Positions 28,802 through 37,460 of a stretch of 64,000 nucleotides of DNA are shown in pieces. The position numbers and the translations under genes are program-made. The notes under the pieces were generated by a model. It ran no database searches, was not told the origin of the DNA, and was given only the letters and a program-made list of their open reading frames with translations. Location: positions 5,344,886-5,408,885 of the forward strand of contig NC_019697.1 in the NCBI RefSeq assembly GCF_000317145.1, read 5' to 3'. This DNA is from Chamaesiphon minutus PCC 6605. Its GTDB lineage: Bacteria; Cyanobacteriota; Cyanobacteriia; Cyanobacteriales; Chamaesiphonaceae. Every line of letters begins with the position of its first letter. Positions within the stretch are counted from its first letter, which is position 1.

Positions 28802-29364
28802 CTCTTTCTATGTAACAGTTAGTATAGAAATTATCAGGGTAGCACAAATATTTATCGTCTTAAAAATATTCGATCCTTAGAGGATAGTAATCGTCTACCC
28901 CATGACGCAGGTTACATCTCAATTATTATGCCCACATCCGTTTGTTAAATCGCACTTGCGTACAGATTTAGCTGACAACATCTGTTCTCGCTCGACTACC
29001 TGCTGGCTAGCGAATGATGCGATCTCGATCTTGAGGGTAACTTGAAGGGCGATAAGTATGTATATCTCAAATTTCTAACGCACTAGCTCCATGTGCCACT
29101 AGCACAACTGTCCATTACAAATCTACATATAACTACCCTAAATATACACGGAGAAGTTTACAAACGGCAACATAGTCGATCCCTGAAAACCGAAACTTAC
29201 TCTGGGATTGAGCTTCAAGAATTTGATTTCCTATCGCTCGATCGACAGTAGCGATCGAGCTAATGTAAAAAAAGTGACACACGTCATACGTATTTATTCT
29301 TTTTAGCGCGTACAGTCTATATGTAAGCAACTATCAGCTCGCATCGTCAGGGAAGAAATATACA
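28802..29364. other. Divergent intergenic region, PAP-like operon / HetZ-related gene
   Basis: This region should hold the promoters of both flanking transcription units. A 47-codon plus-strand frame at 28902-29045 (begins MTQVTSQLL) has no recognisable family or clear ribosome binding site, and I do not call it. No hairpin or repeat stands out. Confidence 0.4.
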
Positions 29365-30549
29365 ATGAACGCGCATCCTCAGTGTCTACCAGCTACTAGC
29401 TCTCGGCAACAACAGCAGTCGAATGTAGTATTATTATCTAGCAAGCAGCCACTCCCTGAGATGTTAGTTGAAGCTTTGCAAACTCAGGTGACAGGATCTG
29501 TAGAGCGGATTCGCGATGTCGCAGAGCGGATTGCGGTAGAAGTAGATCGCATCTGTGCTAAAAGCGAGCGCATCCAAAATTCTGGCATTGGCGAATCTTG
29601 GCGGGTGGGGTTAGCGCGTCACCGTGTCTCTAAATGTCTTTACTATTATCAATTAGGATCTCGCCAAGGTCGGATCGAACTGCACAGTCATCTCAGTTCG
29701 ATTATCTACCGCTACATCACGATTCCTCAATCTCAATTAGGATTTCAAGCTCGGTACTTGCTGATTGAAGACTTTCTTCAGGAATTTTATACTGAGTCGA
29801 TCAAAGCTTTTCGGCGCGAAAATGAGTTGGGTGAAACTTATACCCCCCGCAGTTTGTTGCAATTAGCAGAGTATATGGTGTTTACCGAATGCTATGCCAA
29901 GCGGCGGATTCACCTACGGTTTGGGAGCAGCCAACAATTGATCGTTCTACGCGCGCAAACTTTTGCCAAACGTCAGCCGACCGAAACATCTGTCGATATC
30001 GAGCAAGCATTTGAAACCGCACGCGAAGAAGATGGAGATAATGGCTCGAAATTGATGCAACAGATTCGGGCCAAAATGGTATCGGATAATGTCGATGCCA
30101 CCGATGAAGTTTTACGCGATCGAGTAATTGAAGAATTGATTGCCTATCTCAAAGCTCAAGATCGAGCCGATTGTGTCGATTATTTACTCCTAAAAATGGA
30201 GGATATGTCCGCACCAGAAATCGAGAAAACTTTAGGATTGAGTAGCCGCGAGCGCGATTATCTCCAACAGAAATTTAAATATCATCTGGAAAAATTCGCT
30301 CATGTTGCCAACTGGGAATTAGTTCATCAATGGTTGGGTGCAGAAATCGATCGCAAGCTCGGTTTGACAGATCGACAATGGGAAGTATTTTCTTCGCAAT
30401 TATCGATCGAGCAGCAAACATTCATTCAACTCAAACAATCCAATCGCAGTAATGAGTCGATTATGAAGGCATTGCGATTGACAGAGAAAAAATTTCAGCT
30501 CCGGTGGTCGGAACTGTTACAACTAGCCGCACAAATTAGAAATCAATAA
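29365..30549 (+). CDS. HetZ-related protein
   Basis: A 394-residue protein with the core of the HetZ-related family: DVAERIAVEVDRICAKSERI, then SWRVGLARHRVSKCLYYYQL, GRIELHSHLSSIIYRYI and LIEDFLQEFYTESIKAFRRE. The C-terminal part has helix-turn-helix-like segments (SAPEIEKTLGLSSRERDYL). HetZ controls early heterocyst differentiation in filamentous species, but related proteins also occur in species without heterocysts, so this gene alone does not show heterocyst formation. The assignment rests on my memory of the family. No PatU-like gene is seen beside it. Confidence 0.55.
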   Translation: MNAHPQCLPATSSRQQQQSNVVLLSSKQPLPEMLVEALQTQVTGSVERIRDVAERIAVEVDRICAKSERIQNSGIGESWRVGLARHRVSKCLYYYQLGSRQGRIELHSHLSSIIYRYITIPQSQLGFQARYLLIEDFLQEFYTESIKAFRRENELGETYTPRSLLQLAEYMVFTECYAKRRIHLRFGSSQQLIVLRAQTFAKRQPTETSVDIEQAFETAREEDGDNGSKLMQQIRAKMVSDNVDATDEVLRDRVIEELIAYLKAQDRADCVDYLLLKMEDMSAPEIEKTLGLSSRERDYLQQKFKYHLEKFAHVANWELVHQWLGAEIDRKLGLTDRQWEVFSSQLSIEQQTFIQLKQSNRSNESIMKALRLTEKKFQLRWSELLQLAAQIRNQ

Positions 30550-30661
30550 GTTCTATATCGATCGACATCGACCGATATTCGGGGCAATTTATTGAGGATA
30601 AATATAAAACTTAAGTTACAATTGTAAAGACAATCGATAACTAAAACAGTTTAATCTGAAT

Positions 30662-31216
30662 GTGAATTATCTGCCTGTCTGTACTTACAATATTGCTAAT
30701 TGGTGCGATCCTCCCGATCGAATGGTACACCAGCAAGTCATCCCGCTCGTGGGAGCGGCACCTAATACTTGTCCGGTAGAATTGACCGCGCTCGGCAATC
30801 TATTGGTACGGGATTTACCCAGCTATGCCAATCGACTGATTCAACAACGTCGCAAACGCACCGATAAATTGTATAGTTCGATTGTCACCGCCAGCAAGCC
30901 GGAATTAAAACCGATCGAGATCGTCAGTCGCGAATATTCACCGCAATTTCCGCAGGCGGCTCCGACACAAGTATTTATCACTACCCTCGAAAATCAATAT
31001 ACAGGCAACCGAGTCGCTCAAATCCAGCAGTTTCACTGGCTCTTTATCGCGCAGACACGTTTGGGTTGGCGACTAGTAAATATTTATACACGAACCGGGG
31101 GATTTCCGATTGCAACTACGCTGATTTCACCCCCGATCGAAAGTAGCAAAACGATCGTGGGTGAAGCAATTGCGACCTGGCTCAATGACTGTTATCTAGG
31201 TAAGATTAGACGTTAG
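30662..31216 (+). CDS. Unknown protein, 184 residues
   Basis: An 184-residue protein read from GTG 30662 (VNYLPVCTYNIANWCDPPD). Residues 60-175 look beta-rich (TQVFITTLENQYTGNRVAQIQQFHWLFIAQTRLGWRLVNIYTR). No signal peptide is obvious at this start, but the short spacer upstream holds no better start. I do not recognise the family. It lies 112 bp after the HetZ-related gene and could be cotranscribed. Confidence 0.5.
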   Translation: MNYLPVCTYNIANWCDPPDRMVHQQVIPLVGAAPNTCPVELTALGNLLVRDLPSYANRLIQQRRKRTDKLYSSIVTASKPELKPIEIVSREYSPQFPQAAPTQVFITTLENQYTGNRVAQIQQFHWLFIAQTRLGWRLVNIYTRTGGFPIATTLISPPIESSKTIVGEAIATWLNDCYLGKIRR

Positions 31217-31340
31217 ATTTTGGGCGTTAGGCTTTAGGCTATAGGGTTTGGAGCTGCGTTCTTTATTTTTTCGCTCCCATTTGCCTAAGTTCACGACACC
31301 CTATTTCCTCCTCTCTACCCTCTATCCTCTACTCTCTAAT

Positions 31341-31514
31341 TCAAGATACAGCTTTGGCAACGAAGATCGAGCCAACTACTAAAATTAAACCAAGTACGCT
31401 AATAACTAGATAGTTGCGGTTGGTGTCGCCATTATTGGCTTCAGCTACATACATTTTTGGCTCAGTCGGGAAATTATTGAGCCTATTGTCGCCGTCATTA
31501 TTGATGTAAGGCAT
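31341..31514 (-). CDS. psb34: Photosystem II assembly protein Psb34 (Ssl1498 family)
   Basis: A 57-residue protein read from the complement. It begins MPYINNDGDNRLNNFPTEPK, with the conserved RLNNFxxEPKxY motif, and ends with one membrane helix (NYLVISVLGLILVVGSIFVA). This matches cyanobacterial Psb34, which binds CP47 in photosystem II assembly intermediates and competes with high-light-inducible proteins. It is monocistronic, on the strand opposite its neighbours. Confidence 0.75.
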   Translation of the reverse strand: MPYINNDGDNRLNNFPTEPKMYVAEANNGDTNRNYLVISVLGLILVVGSIFVAKAVS

Positions 31515-32014
31515 TGATGCTAACCTCAGTCCGTCAAGAAAGTTAATTAAATTTCGTCTATCTTACGATCGAGATCGTCGAACGATCGGTATAAATACTC
31601 ATAACGTAATAAAAAGTTGCGATCGCTCGCGATCGATTTCCCTCAGCAGAACAGTTCGACTCACCTCATTTAGAGATCGAGCGACCTAAGTTAAGGTACT
31701 GTTTCACACGCTCGATTGCTGAAGCACCCGAAATAGTACCTTTATTTGGGTCGCTCGATCGAATTTGGAGCTAACTTAACCGAACCCGAGTTGTATGTGA
31801 CCAGAAAGACCGCATTTGGCGGTTGACGGTGGAACTTGTCACTACCTCCAATCTTTGACTTGGGGAATAGATGTCAATATTAAAAATAGCATATAGGATG
31901 GAACTAACACTTAAAATCGCCTGTCTGTAACATGTAGTGAAAAACCATCGATATTGAGCCGCTAAATGTTACTTTCGATCGTTAATATCCTCGTTTAAAC
32001 CAGGTTGTAAATTT
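31515..32014. other. Intergenic region with a long hairpin
   Basis: No protein gene is supported. It contains the promoter side of psb34, the 31-bp-stem hairpin at 31675-31760 and a short hairpin ACCGC-loop-GCGGT near 31829-31843, then the leader of the COP23 gene. The density of structure suggests a possible RNA gene or leader. Confidence 0.45.
31675..31760. other. Long near-perfect hairpin, possible structured RNA
   Basis: Bases 31675-31705 pair with 31730-31760 over 31 positions with one mismatch and three G-U pairs, around a 24-nt loop. Outer arms are GATCGAGCGACC and GGTCGCTCGATC; inner arms are AAGGTACT and AGTACCTT. There is no T-run on either side as in a simple terminator. It could be a small RNA, an RNA processing site or a fossil of a mobile inverted repeat. 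Confidence 0.7.
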
Positions 32015-32596
32015 ATGAACAGATTAAAATTAAATGCCAGATTCATAGGGTTGACTGTTACTTTGGGAAGCATGTTGCTGCCTACTTTTTTACACCCAGT
32101 ACCAATTCATGCTTTGCCCAAAACCACATTTGCTTGTATTAAAAAAGGAAACGATCCCGTAACTGTGGCACGCAGAGGCGATCGCGTCACTTCACCGATG
32201 ATTACGTGGCGGGATAAATCCTGGGGTTCGTATACGCCCGAAAAACGCTGCCAAATCGTCAGTCAACGCCTTACCAAAGCAGTAGCTAGTAGTGGCAAAC
32301 TCAGCAGCCTAGATATGACCCATGGGGTCGTAAATTCGATTCCAGTAGTTTGTTATATCACTCAAAAAGGTGAAAAATGTAACTCAGAAAATATCTTATT
32401 TAGCTTAAAAGCATCCGAGCGCGGGCAAGAACAAAAGACGATCGATGAGTTATTAAATTTTAGCAAATTGGGTTCTGGTTCTGGGTCGGTTCGCGGTGGT
32501 GGTACGGGACCGAGTACGACGCCACTAACATATGGAGATGCGATCGAGAATGCCTTCAATCGTGCAGCTCCCGATGACATTGATGATATTAAGTAA
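32015..32596 (+). CDS. COP23-domain protein, secreted
   Basis: A 193-residue exported protein. A signal peptide (MNRLKLNARFIGLTVTLGSM, cut near HALPK) precedes a COP23 (circadian oscillating polypeptide) domain with the typical FACIKKGNDPVTVAR, PMITWRDKSWGSYTPEKRCQ and PVVCYITQKGEKCNSENILF segments and four Cys residues likely to form disulfides. The C-terminal tail is Gly/Ser-rich and acidic. COP23 proteins are often beside secreted serine proteases, as here (56 bp downstream); function is not known beyond rhythmic expression in one unicellular species. Confidence 0.8.
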   Translation: MNRLKLNARFIGLTVTLGSMLLPTFLHPVPIHALPKTTFACIKKGNDPVTVARRGDRVTSPMITWRDKSWGSYTPEKRCQIVSQRLTKAVASSGKLSSLDMTHGVVNSIPVVCYITQKGEKCNSENILFSLKASERGQEQKTIDELLNFSKLGSGSGSVRGGGTGPSTTPLTYGDAIENAFNRAAPDDIDDIK

Positions 32597-32652
32597 GATC
32601 GAACTTATCTGAGGAGTTAGGATCTAAAAAGCCTAGCTTCTCAACATTTTTT

Positions 32653-33549
32653 ATGTATTTATATAAGTTAATGTTAGATAAAAATCAGTTAATTGTCCCG
32701 AGCGCGATTGCGGCCATGGCGATAGCTGGAATTGTCGGGTGGGAGATTAAGAAGCGCACTTCCGTAAATATGGCTATTACCAGCCAGCAAAGTCCGGCGG
32801 TTACTAAACAGTCACACTCAACTAGCGAGATCGCGGCAACGACAAACTCAACCATCGTAGAAAAGATGGCTAGAGAAGTCACAGTCAGAGTTTTAACTGA
32901 ATCTGTACCTGGCTCTGGCGTAATAATTCTCCAGCAAAGCAGTTCTACCGACGGTCGTCAAGGCAAAACTTATAGCGTACTTACCTGTCAACATGTAATT
33001 TCAGAAAGTAAAAAAGGCGGATATCGAGTGTTATCACCCGACGGTAAAGTTTATCCAGCGCGAGTCAAATCCACGCCCAAGCTAAAAGGTTTGGACTTAG
33101 CTGTAGTTGAATTTGATAGTAATACTATTTATCGAGTAGCCGAACTCGGTAAATCTGAGGATTTGGGCAGCGATATCTCAGTTTATGCGGCGGGATTTCC
33201 CAATCATCATGTTGTTAATGCCGATCGAATCGAAGATACTATCGATTGGGGTCTGCGCGCATTTCGGTTCACAGTAGGCAAAGTCGGCTCGATTTCGCCC
33301 CAGCAGCTACCGGATGGCTATAGTTTGGGTTATACAAATGAAGTCGCATCGGGAATGAGTGGCGGCCCAGTATTTAATAACCAAGGAGAACTTATCGGCA
33401 TAAATGGTAGATTAAAGTATCCCGTTGCAGGGATTGATGCATTTATATATGCTGATGGTACCAAGCCTTCGATCGAGATTTTTGAGCAAATGGAAGCATT
33501 GAGTTGGGCAATTCCGATCGTCACTTATCAACAAGTTGTTAAGAAATAA
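32653..33549 (+). CDS. Trypsin-like serine protease, membrane anchored
   Basis: A 298-residue protein. Residues 11-30 form a signal anchor (SAIAAMAIAGIVGWEI). The protease domain shows the catalytic triad in order: His in VLTCQHVISESK, Asp in KGLDLAVVEFDS and Ser in ASGMSGGPVFNNQGELIG. There is no PDZ domain, so it is not a Deg/HtrA protease of full length. Together with the COP23 gene it forms a two-gene unit that probably acts outside the cytoplasmic membrane. Confidence 0.85.
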   Translation: MYLYKLMLDKNQLIVPSAIAAMAIAGIVGWEIKKRTSVNMAITSQQSPAVTKQSHSTSEIAATTNSTIVEKMAREVTVRVLTESVPGSGVIILQQSSSTDGRQGKTYSVLTCQHVISESKKGGYRVLSPDGKVYPARVKSTPKLKGLDLAVVEFDSNTIYRVAELGKSEDLGSDISVYAAGFPNHHVVNADRIEDTIDWGLRAFRFTVGKVGSISPQQLPDGYSLGYTNEVASGMSGGPVFNNQGELIGINGRLKYPVAGIDAFIYADGTKPSIEIFEQMEALSWAIPIVTYQQVVKK

Positions 33550-33637
33550 CAATGGATAGTAGTGCGATCGATGTAGAGAATTTAATAGGCATTTAGTCTA
33601 ATCAGATCGACCTACTTCAAGCTTATCTAGATCGAGA

Positions 33638-34123
33638 TTGCGAACTGCTCGATCTAAAGTTAATCACAACTTTAAAGTATTTCGATATTCTCACGAAGTA
33701 AGATATCTACAAATCGATGGTAATACTTTTGATTCTGTCGCGATCGCTGGCAATGAATTTGTGGTAATTTACGATCTCGATATTGGCATGTCTTTAGATG
33801 AATATGTGGATATAATGGCAGTAGGCAACATTTGTTTGGATTCTGCTCATTTTGGCAATTTTAATGTCACGATCTATAGCCTATTTCTCAAAAAAATAAC
33901 TGTTATTTTTGAAGTTCAACGTTGGTATAGTCATGCGGGAGCAAAGTTAAGGCAACAGATGGGATTGGGAGAACTCGTAGTGACAACCCAACTGGCATAC
34001 ACACAAATAGCTACTAAGTTAGTCAATGATGATGAATTTGAGATGGAGATCCCATCCCGGATCGATCGGATCGATTTAGAGCAACTTATTTTCAATTCAG
34101 ATTGTGACACATGTTTTCAATAA
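33638..34123 (+). CDS. Unknown protein, start unclear
   Basis: A frame open from 33602 to TGA/TAA at 34123, with only a TTG (33638) as a possible start, giving 161 residues. The middle is beta-rich and hydrophobic (SVAIAGNEFVVIYDLDIG, DEYVDIMAVGNICLDSAH). A short frame beginning ATG 33552 (MDSSAIDVENLIGI) ends in a stop nearby in another register, so the real N-terminus may have been lost by frameshift. I do not recognise the family. It could be a decaying gene. Confidence 0.4.
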   Translation: MRTARSKVNHNFKVFRYSHEVRYLQIDGNTFDSVAIAGNEFVVIYDLDIGMSLDEYVDIMAVGNICLDSAHFGNFNVTIYSLFLKKITVIFEVQRWYSHAGAKLRQQMGLGELVVTTQLAYTQIATKLVNDDEFEMEIPSRIDRIDLEQLIFNSDCDTCFQ

Positions 34124-34214
34124 ACGATCTCGATCGTTTAAAAAATAAAAATTCTAGTCATCCCATTCAGATTCCGACTTCTTAATAATTATATTAAATA
34201 TCTAAAGCTTACTA

Positions 34215-35621
34215 ATGAATTCTCGTCAACTAGTTTTATTTGCGCTCAAAGATCTGGAGACAGGTAGTTATACAGATATAGTTGTCGATCGCTTATTGAC
34301 TAAATTTGAATTATCAGCAGTCGATCGCAATTTATTTACCGAATTAGTCAATGGCATCATTCGGCGCAAGCGCACTTTAGATGCCATTATCGATCGTTTA
34401 GCCAAACAACCCGCGCACCGTCAACCCCCAGACTTGCGGCAACTATTACGGCTGGGTTTATATCAGTTACGTTATCTCGATCGAATTCCCGCTTCGGCTG
34501 CTGTCAATACTACCGTGGACTTAGCTAAAGCTAATGGTTTAACTGGTTTAGCTGGTGTCGTAAATGGCATTTTACGCCAGTATATTCGCCTGCAAACCGA
34601 GCGATCGGAAGTGCTAGACTTATCAACAGACCCGATCGAGAGATTAGGAACTTTGCACAGCTTTCCCGATTGGCTAGTAGCCCAATGGTTTGCCGAATTA
34701 GGCGAACTGGAAACCGATCGATTGTGCCAAGCTTTCAATCGACCCCCAAGTATCGATCTGCGAATTAATAGCCTCACTATCGATCCTAACTTATTAGCTA
34801 GTGCTTCTAAATTCGATCGCATTCAAGCCCAACGTACTAAATTAATCGAGCTATTTCAAGCTGCCGACATTAAAGCAGTACCGATTCCCCATGTTCCCCA
34901 AGGGTTGAGATTTGTCGGTAATGTCGGCGCGATCGATCGATTACCAGGCTATCGCGAGGGCTGGTGGACGATTCAAGATAGTAGCGCGCAGCTCGTCACG
35001 CATTTACTGGCTCCACAGCCTAATGAAATTGTCATCGATGCTTGTGCGGCACCAGGCGGTAAAACCACACATATTGCCGAATTGATGGGCAATACCGGAC
35101 AAGTTTTGGCACTAGATAAAACCGCTTCTCGGCTCAAGAAATTACAGCAAAATTTAGATAGGTTGCAATTGAGTAATATTAAAGTTATTACTGGCGACAG
35201 TTGTGGATTTAGCGAACTCACCAATACTGCCGATCGCGTATTATTAGATGCACCATGTTCGGGATTGGGGACTCTCCACCGTCGCGCGGATGCCAGATGG
35301 CAAAAAACACCTGCCCAAATCCATGAATTAGCTCAGTTGCAGGCGCAGTTACTCGCCAATACCGCGACGTGGGTAAAACCGGGTGGAGTGCTAGTCTATG
35401 CTACCTGTACGGTATGTCCGATCGAAAATGAGGATGTAATTTTACCGTTTTTAAAAACTCATCCCGATTGGCAGATCGAGCTACCCCCAAGCGATTCGCC
35501 CCTGTCTGGTTTAGTCAGCGAGCCGGGTTGGATTAAAGTCTGGCTGCACCGCCAACAGATGGATGGCTTTTTCATGGTCAAACTTCGTCGTCATCTTTCA
35601 TCTAATAGTAATAATTCCTAA
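34215..35621 (+). CDS. rsmB: 16S rRNA m5C967 methyltransferase RsmB
   Basis: A 468-residue protein. Residues 1-140 are an N-terminal NusB-like RNA-binding domain (SRQLVLFALKDLETGSYTDI, RKRTLDAIIDRL). The SAM methyltransferase domain follows, with IDACAAPGGKTTHIAELMG, VLLDAPCSGLGTLHRRADARW and the catalytic VYATCTVCPIENEDV. It methylates C967 of 16S rRNA. It stands alone on the plus strand. Confidence 0.93.
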   Translation: MNSRQLVLFALKDLETGSYTDIVVDRLLTKFELSAVDRNLFTELVNGIIRRKRTLDAIIDRLAKQPAHRQPPDLRQLLRLGLYQLRYLDRIPASAAVNTTVDLAKANGLTGLAGVVNGILRQYIRLQTERSEVLDLSTDPIERLGTLHSFPDWLVAQWFAELGELETDRLCQAFNRPPSIDLRINSLTIDPNLLASASKFDRIQAQRTKLIELFQAADIKAVPIPHVPQGLRFVGNVGAIDRLPGYREGWWTIQDSSAQLVTHLLAPQPNEIVIDACAAPGGKTTHIAELMGNTGQVLALDKTASRLKKLQQNLDRLQLSNIKVITGDSCGFSELTNTADRVLLDAPCSGLGTLHRRADARWQKTPAQIHELAQLQAQLLANTATWVKPGGVLVYATCTVCPIENEDVILPFLKTHPDWQIELPPSDSPLSGLVSEPGWIKVWLHRQQMDGFFMVKLRRHLSSNSNNS

Positions 35622-36090
35622 TAAATTGGAGCGTTGGCAAATTGTCAAAAAAAATCGGAAGATGAAACTAGTCCATCGCTCCGATCCACCGATCCTTAAT
35701 TTTAGAGAGGAGAACACCAAATTAATGACTAGAAGCTGCAAAGAATTCCAAATGCGATCGATCGTTGACAATCGCCTGCGATCGCTAAGATGTAACTGGC
35801 TGCCTGTTAGCGGTTAACTTAGGTGATGTAATCCACTATATAGATATTGAGAATAGATGTCAATATTTATTGAAAGATTTTATCAACAACTTTAGAGATA
35901 GGACAGCGGGTATCTCTCCACCACGATCGGCGAATTTCTAAACGCGATCGCCCAGATCGCTCCTTTACTACTAGCCGAACTCACCAAAAAATAGATTTAC
36001 AATTAGATCTGGCGATCTAACAATTGAAACATATATGCTCCGCCATCTTGGCCTATAAATAGCTGGTCGATCGGTAAGATTTATAAATAA
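35622..36090. other. Intergenic region, no supported gene
   Basis: The plus strand has only short frames; one ends in a plausible tail (FLNAIAQIAPLLLAELTKK, stop at about 35993), which may be the remnant of a small gene. A 17-base match (GAATAGATGTCAATATT) to a site at about 31866 is present near 35851. Otherwise CGATCG palindromes only. Confidence 0.35.
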
Positions 36091-36786
36091 TTAACTTCTA
36101 AATAAACGGCTGTAGAGGGTTTCGTGCTGCATACTAGCTAATGAAAGTCCCCAACTACAAGCATAAAGATCGCGATCGGCTAAAGTCGGAATTGTTCGCG
36201 CTAACGCATCGATATTGGGCTGTAACTGCCACAAGATCTGTTGTCCGGCTGTTTGCCCTAACGGAATCAATTTAATGCCTACACTGAGCTGATTTGCCAC
36301 CCAGGTATGCACGTATGCCAGAATTGCCGCCTCCCTCTCGATTTGCCAAGCTTGAGCGACATGTCCAAACGCGATCGCATAATTACAAGGATTACCAATA
36401 GCCGAGATCGAATCGGCGATCTCTGGTGTTAGTTCGAGTGCCAGTTTTACTAACGAACCACCCATTTGCCAACTTTGGAGGCGCAACTCTTCAGTTTCGC
36501 GAGCGGCACAGAGCCATTGGTTCCAGTATCGCAGGCGAGCGATCTCGCCAGTCATTCCCGCCAGATAAGCCCGATCTACCATCGCCGTCTCGATCCGAAT
36601 GGCTCCAGTCTGTAATTCGCACTCGATCCAAGCTTGCAGCGTCCCGCGATCGGAAATGATGCCGCGATCGATTGTCTGCTCCAATCCTTCCGAATAACTA
36701 TATCCCCCTACAGGTAATAGCGGACTCGATAACTGAAGCAGTCTCAATAGCTGTTGGCGATCTGGGGTAGCGTTCTCGCGATCCAT
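36091..36786 (-). CDS. ureF: Urease accessory protein UreF
   Basis: A 231-residue protein of UreF type: LLRLLQLSSPLLPVGGYSYSEGLEQ at the N-terminus, then ETEELRLQSWQMGGSLVKLA and the AYVHTWVANQLSVGIKLIPLGQTAGQQIL segment. UreF works with UreD and UreG to load nickel into urease. No other urease gene is in the window; scattered ure genes are usual in cyanobacteria. Confidence 0.93.
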   Translation of the reverse strand: MDRENATPDRQQLLRLLQLSSPLLPVGGYSYSEGLEQTIDRGIISDRGTLQAWIECELQTGAIRIETAMVDRAYLAGMTGEIARLRYWNQWLCAARETEELRLQSWQMGGSLVKLALELTPEIADSISAIGNPCNYAIAFGHVAQAWQIEREAAILAYVHTWVANQLSVGIKLIPLGQTAGQQILWQLQPNIDALARTIPTLADRDLYACSWGLSLASMQHETLYSRLFRS

Positions 36787-36832
36787 TAATCTAAGTTACT
36801 AACATATTAAATAGAAAACTAGCGATTTTCTT

Positions 36833-36991
36833 TCAGAAACACTTCGTGAACGCCATCTCAACAACTGCTTCGATCGAATATTCAATTTTAGCAGCCCGAT
36901 CGATTAAAGCAATACGAGTCCTTTCGGGTAATCGCAATAGAATGACTTCAGCATCGGAGAGCGATAGTTGCTCGTGAAGTTAAGTTTGCAT
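36833..36991 (-). pseudogene. Fragment of a small antitoxin-like protein gene
   Basis: The complement reads MQT, a TAA stop at 36980-36982, then a continuous frame LHEQLSLSDAEVILLRLPERT, IALIDRAAKIEYSIEAVVEMA. The sequence resembles short cyanobacterial DNA-binding/antitoxin-like proteins, but the early stop and shortened end suggest it is dead. The family name is from memory and uncertain. Confidence 0.4.
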
Positions 36992-36995
36992 GGCT

Positions 36996-37163
36996 TTACA
37001 TCTCTGCTGGAATTTGAACGTTGTATGGCGGCTCGGTCGATCGAAGGATGATGGCTGCTAGTTCTAATAGTAGCGTGGGATTTCCCCAGTGGGCAATGAG
37101 TGCTACTGCCATCCGCACGTCTCGATCGTTATATTTAAGGATTGAGTTTGCGGGTAAAAGATA
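36996..37163 (-). pseudogene. C-terminal fragment of an unknown gene
   Basis: A minus-strand frame of about 55 codons reads NSILKYNDRDVRMAVALIAH, WGNPTLLLELAAIILR, STEPPYNVQIPAEM, stop at 36996-36998. It has no proper start; a TGA lies just upstream in frame. It sits 4 bp from the antitoxin-like fragment and in the same direction, so the two may come from one former operon. Confidence 0.35.
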
Positions 37164-37208
37164 TCAATTTTGGGCACAAACAGATCGTAGTCAGAGCCGC
37201 AAATCAGA

Positions 37209-37301
37209 CAAGCTCAAGCACGAGTAGCACGAGAACGAGATCGATCGAATCGATTGACTGCTAAATTACGCGCTTTGGGTATCGCTCCAGATGCAGGTTA
37301 G
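37209..37301 (+). pseudogene. C-terminal remnant like Uma2-family endonuclease tails
   Basis: Thirty codons on the plus strand read QAQARVARERDRSNRLTAKL, RALGIAPDAG, stop. This is the charged tail plus LAAKLRELGIDPD-type end found on many cyanobacterial Uma2 (DUF820) proteins. The catalytic domain upstream is not present in any frame I can see. Confidence 0.4.
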
Positions 37302-37460
37302 AACAGTCGATCCGATCGCTCCTCACATCGGTAACTAATGTGAATATGTACCAAGCCGAACAAAACTGAAAGCGAGTTTCGGTTTTGTTTGACGCTTTAA
37401 TTCAAAAATGCAGTATGGTCGAGTAAGGAAGCTTTTAAACATCGGTTGCATCACTCAGCT

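Larger units (their letters stand above)
36787..37460. other. Gene-remnant region between ureF and the proline dehydrogenase gene
   Basis: No intact gene is present. It holds at least three gene fragments (listed separately), then a short stem AACCGAAACTCGCTT-type inverted repeat near 37357-37390 (AAACTGAAAGCGAGTTTCGGTTTTG) that may be a terminator or promoter-proximal structure before the proline gene. Confidence 0.45.

Noticed and set aside
28902-29045. 47-codon plus-strand frame in the PAP-like/HetZ-related spacer
   Set aside because: No ribosome binding site or family; expected by chance in a spacer of this length.
35563-35817. 84-codon plus-strand frame after rsmB
   Set aside because: It overlaps the rsmB 3' end in another frame, and the product has no recognisable pattern.
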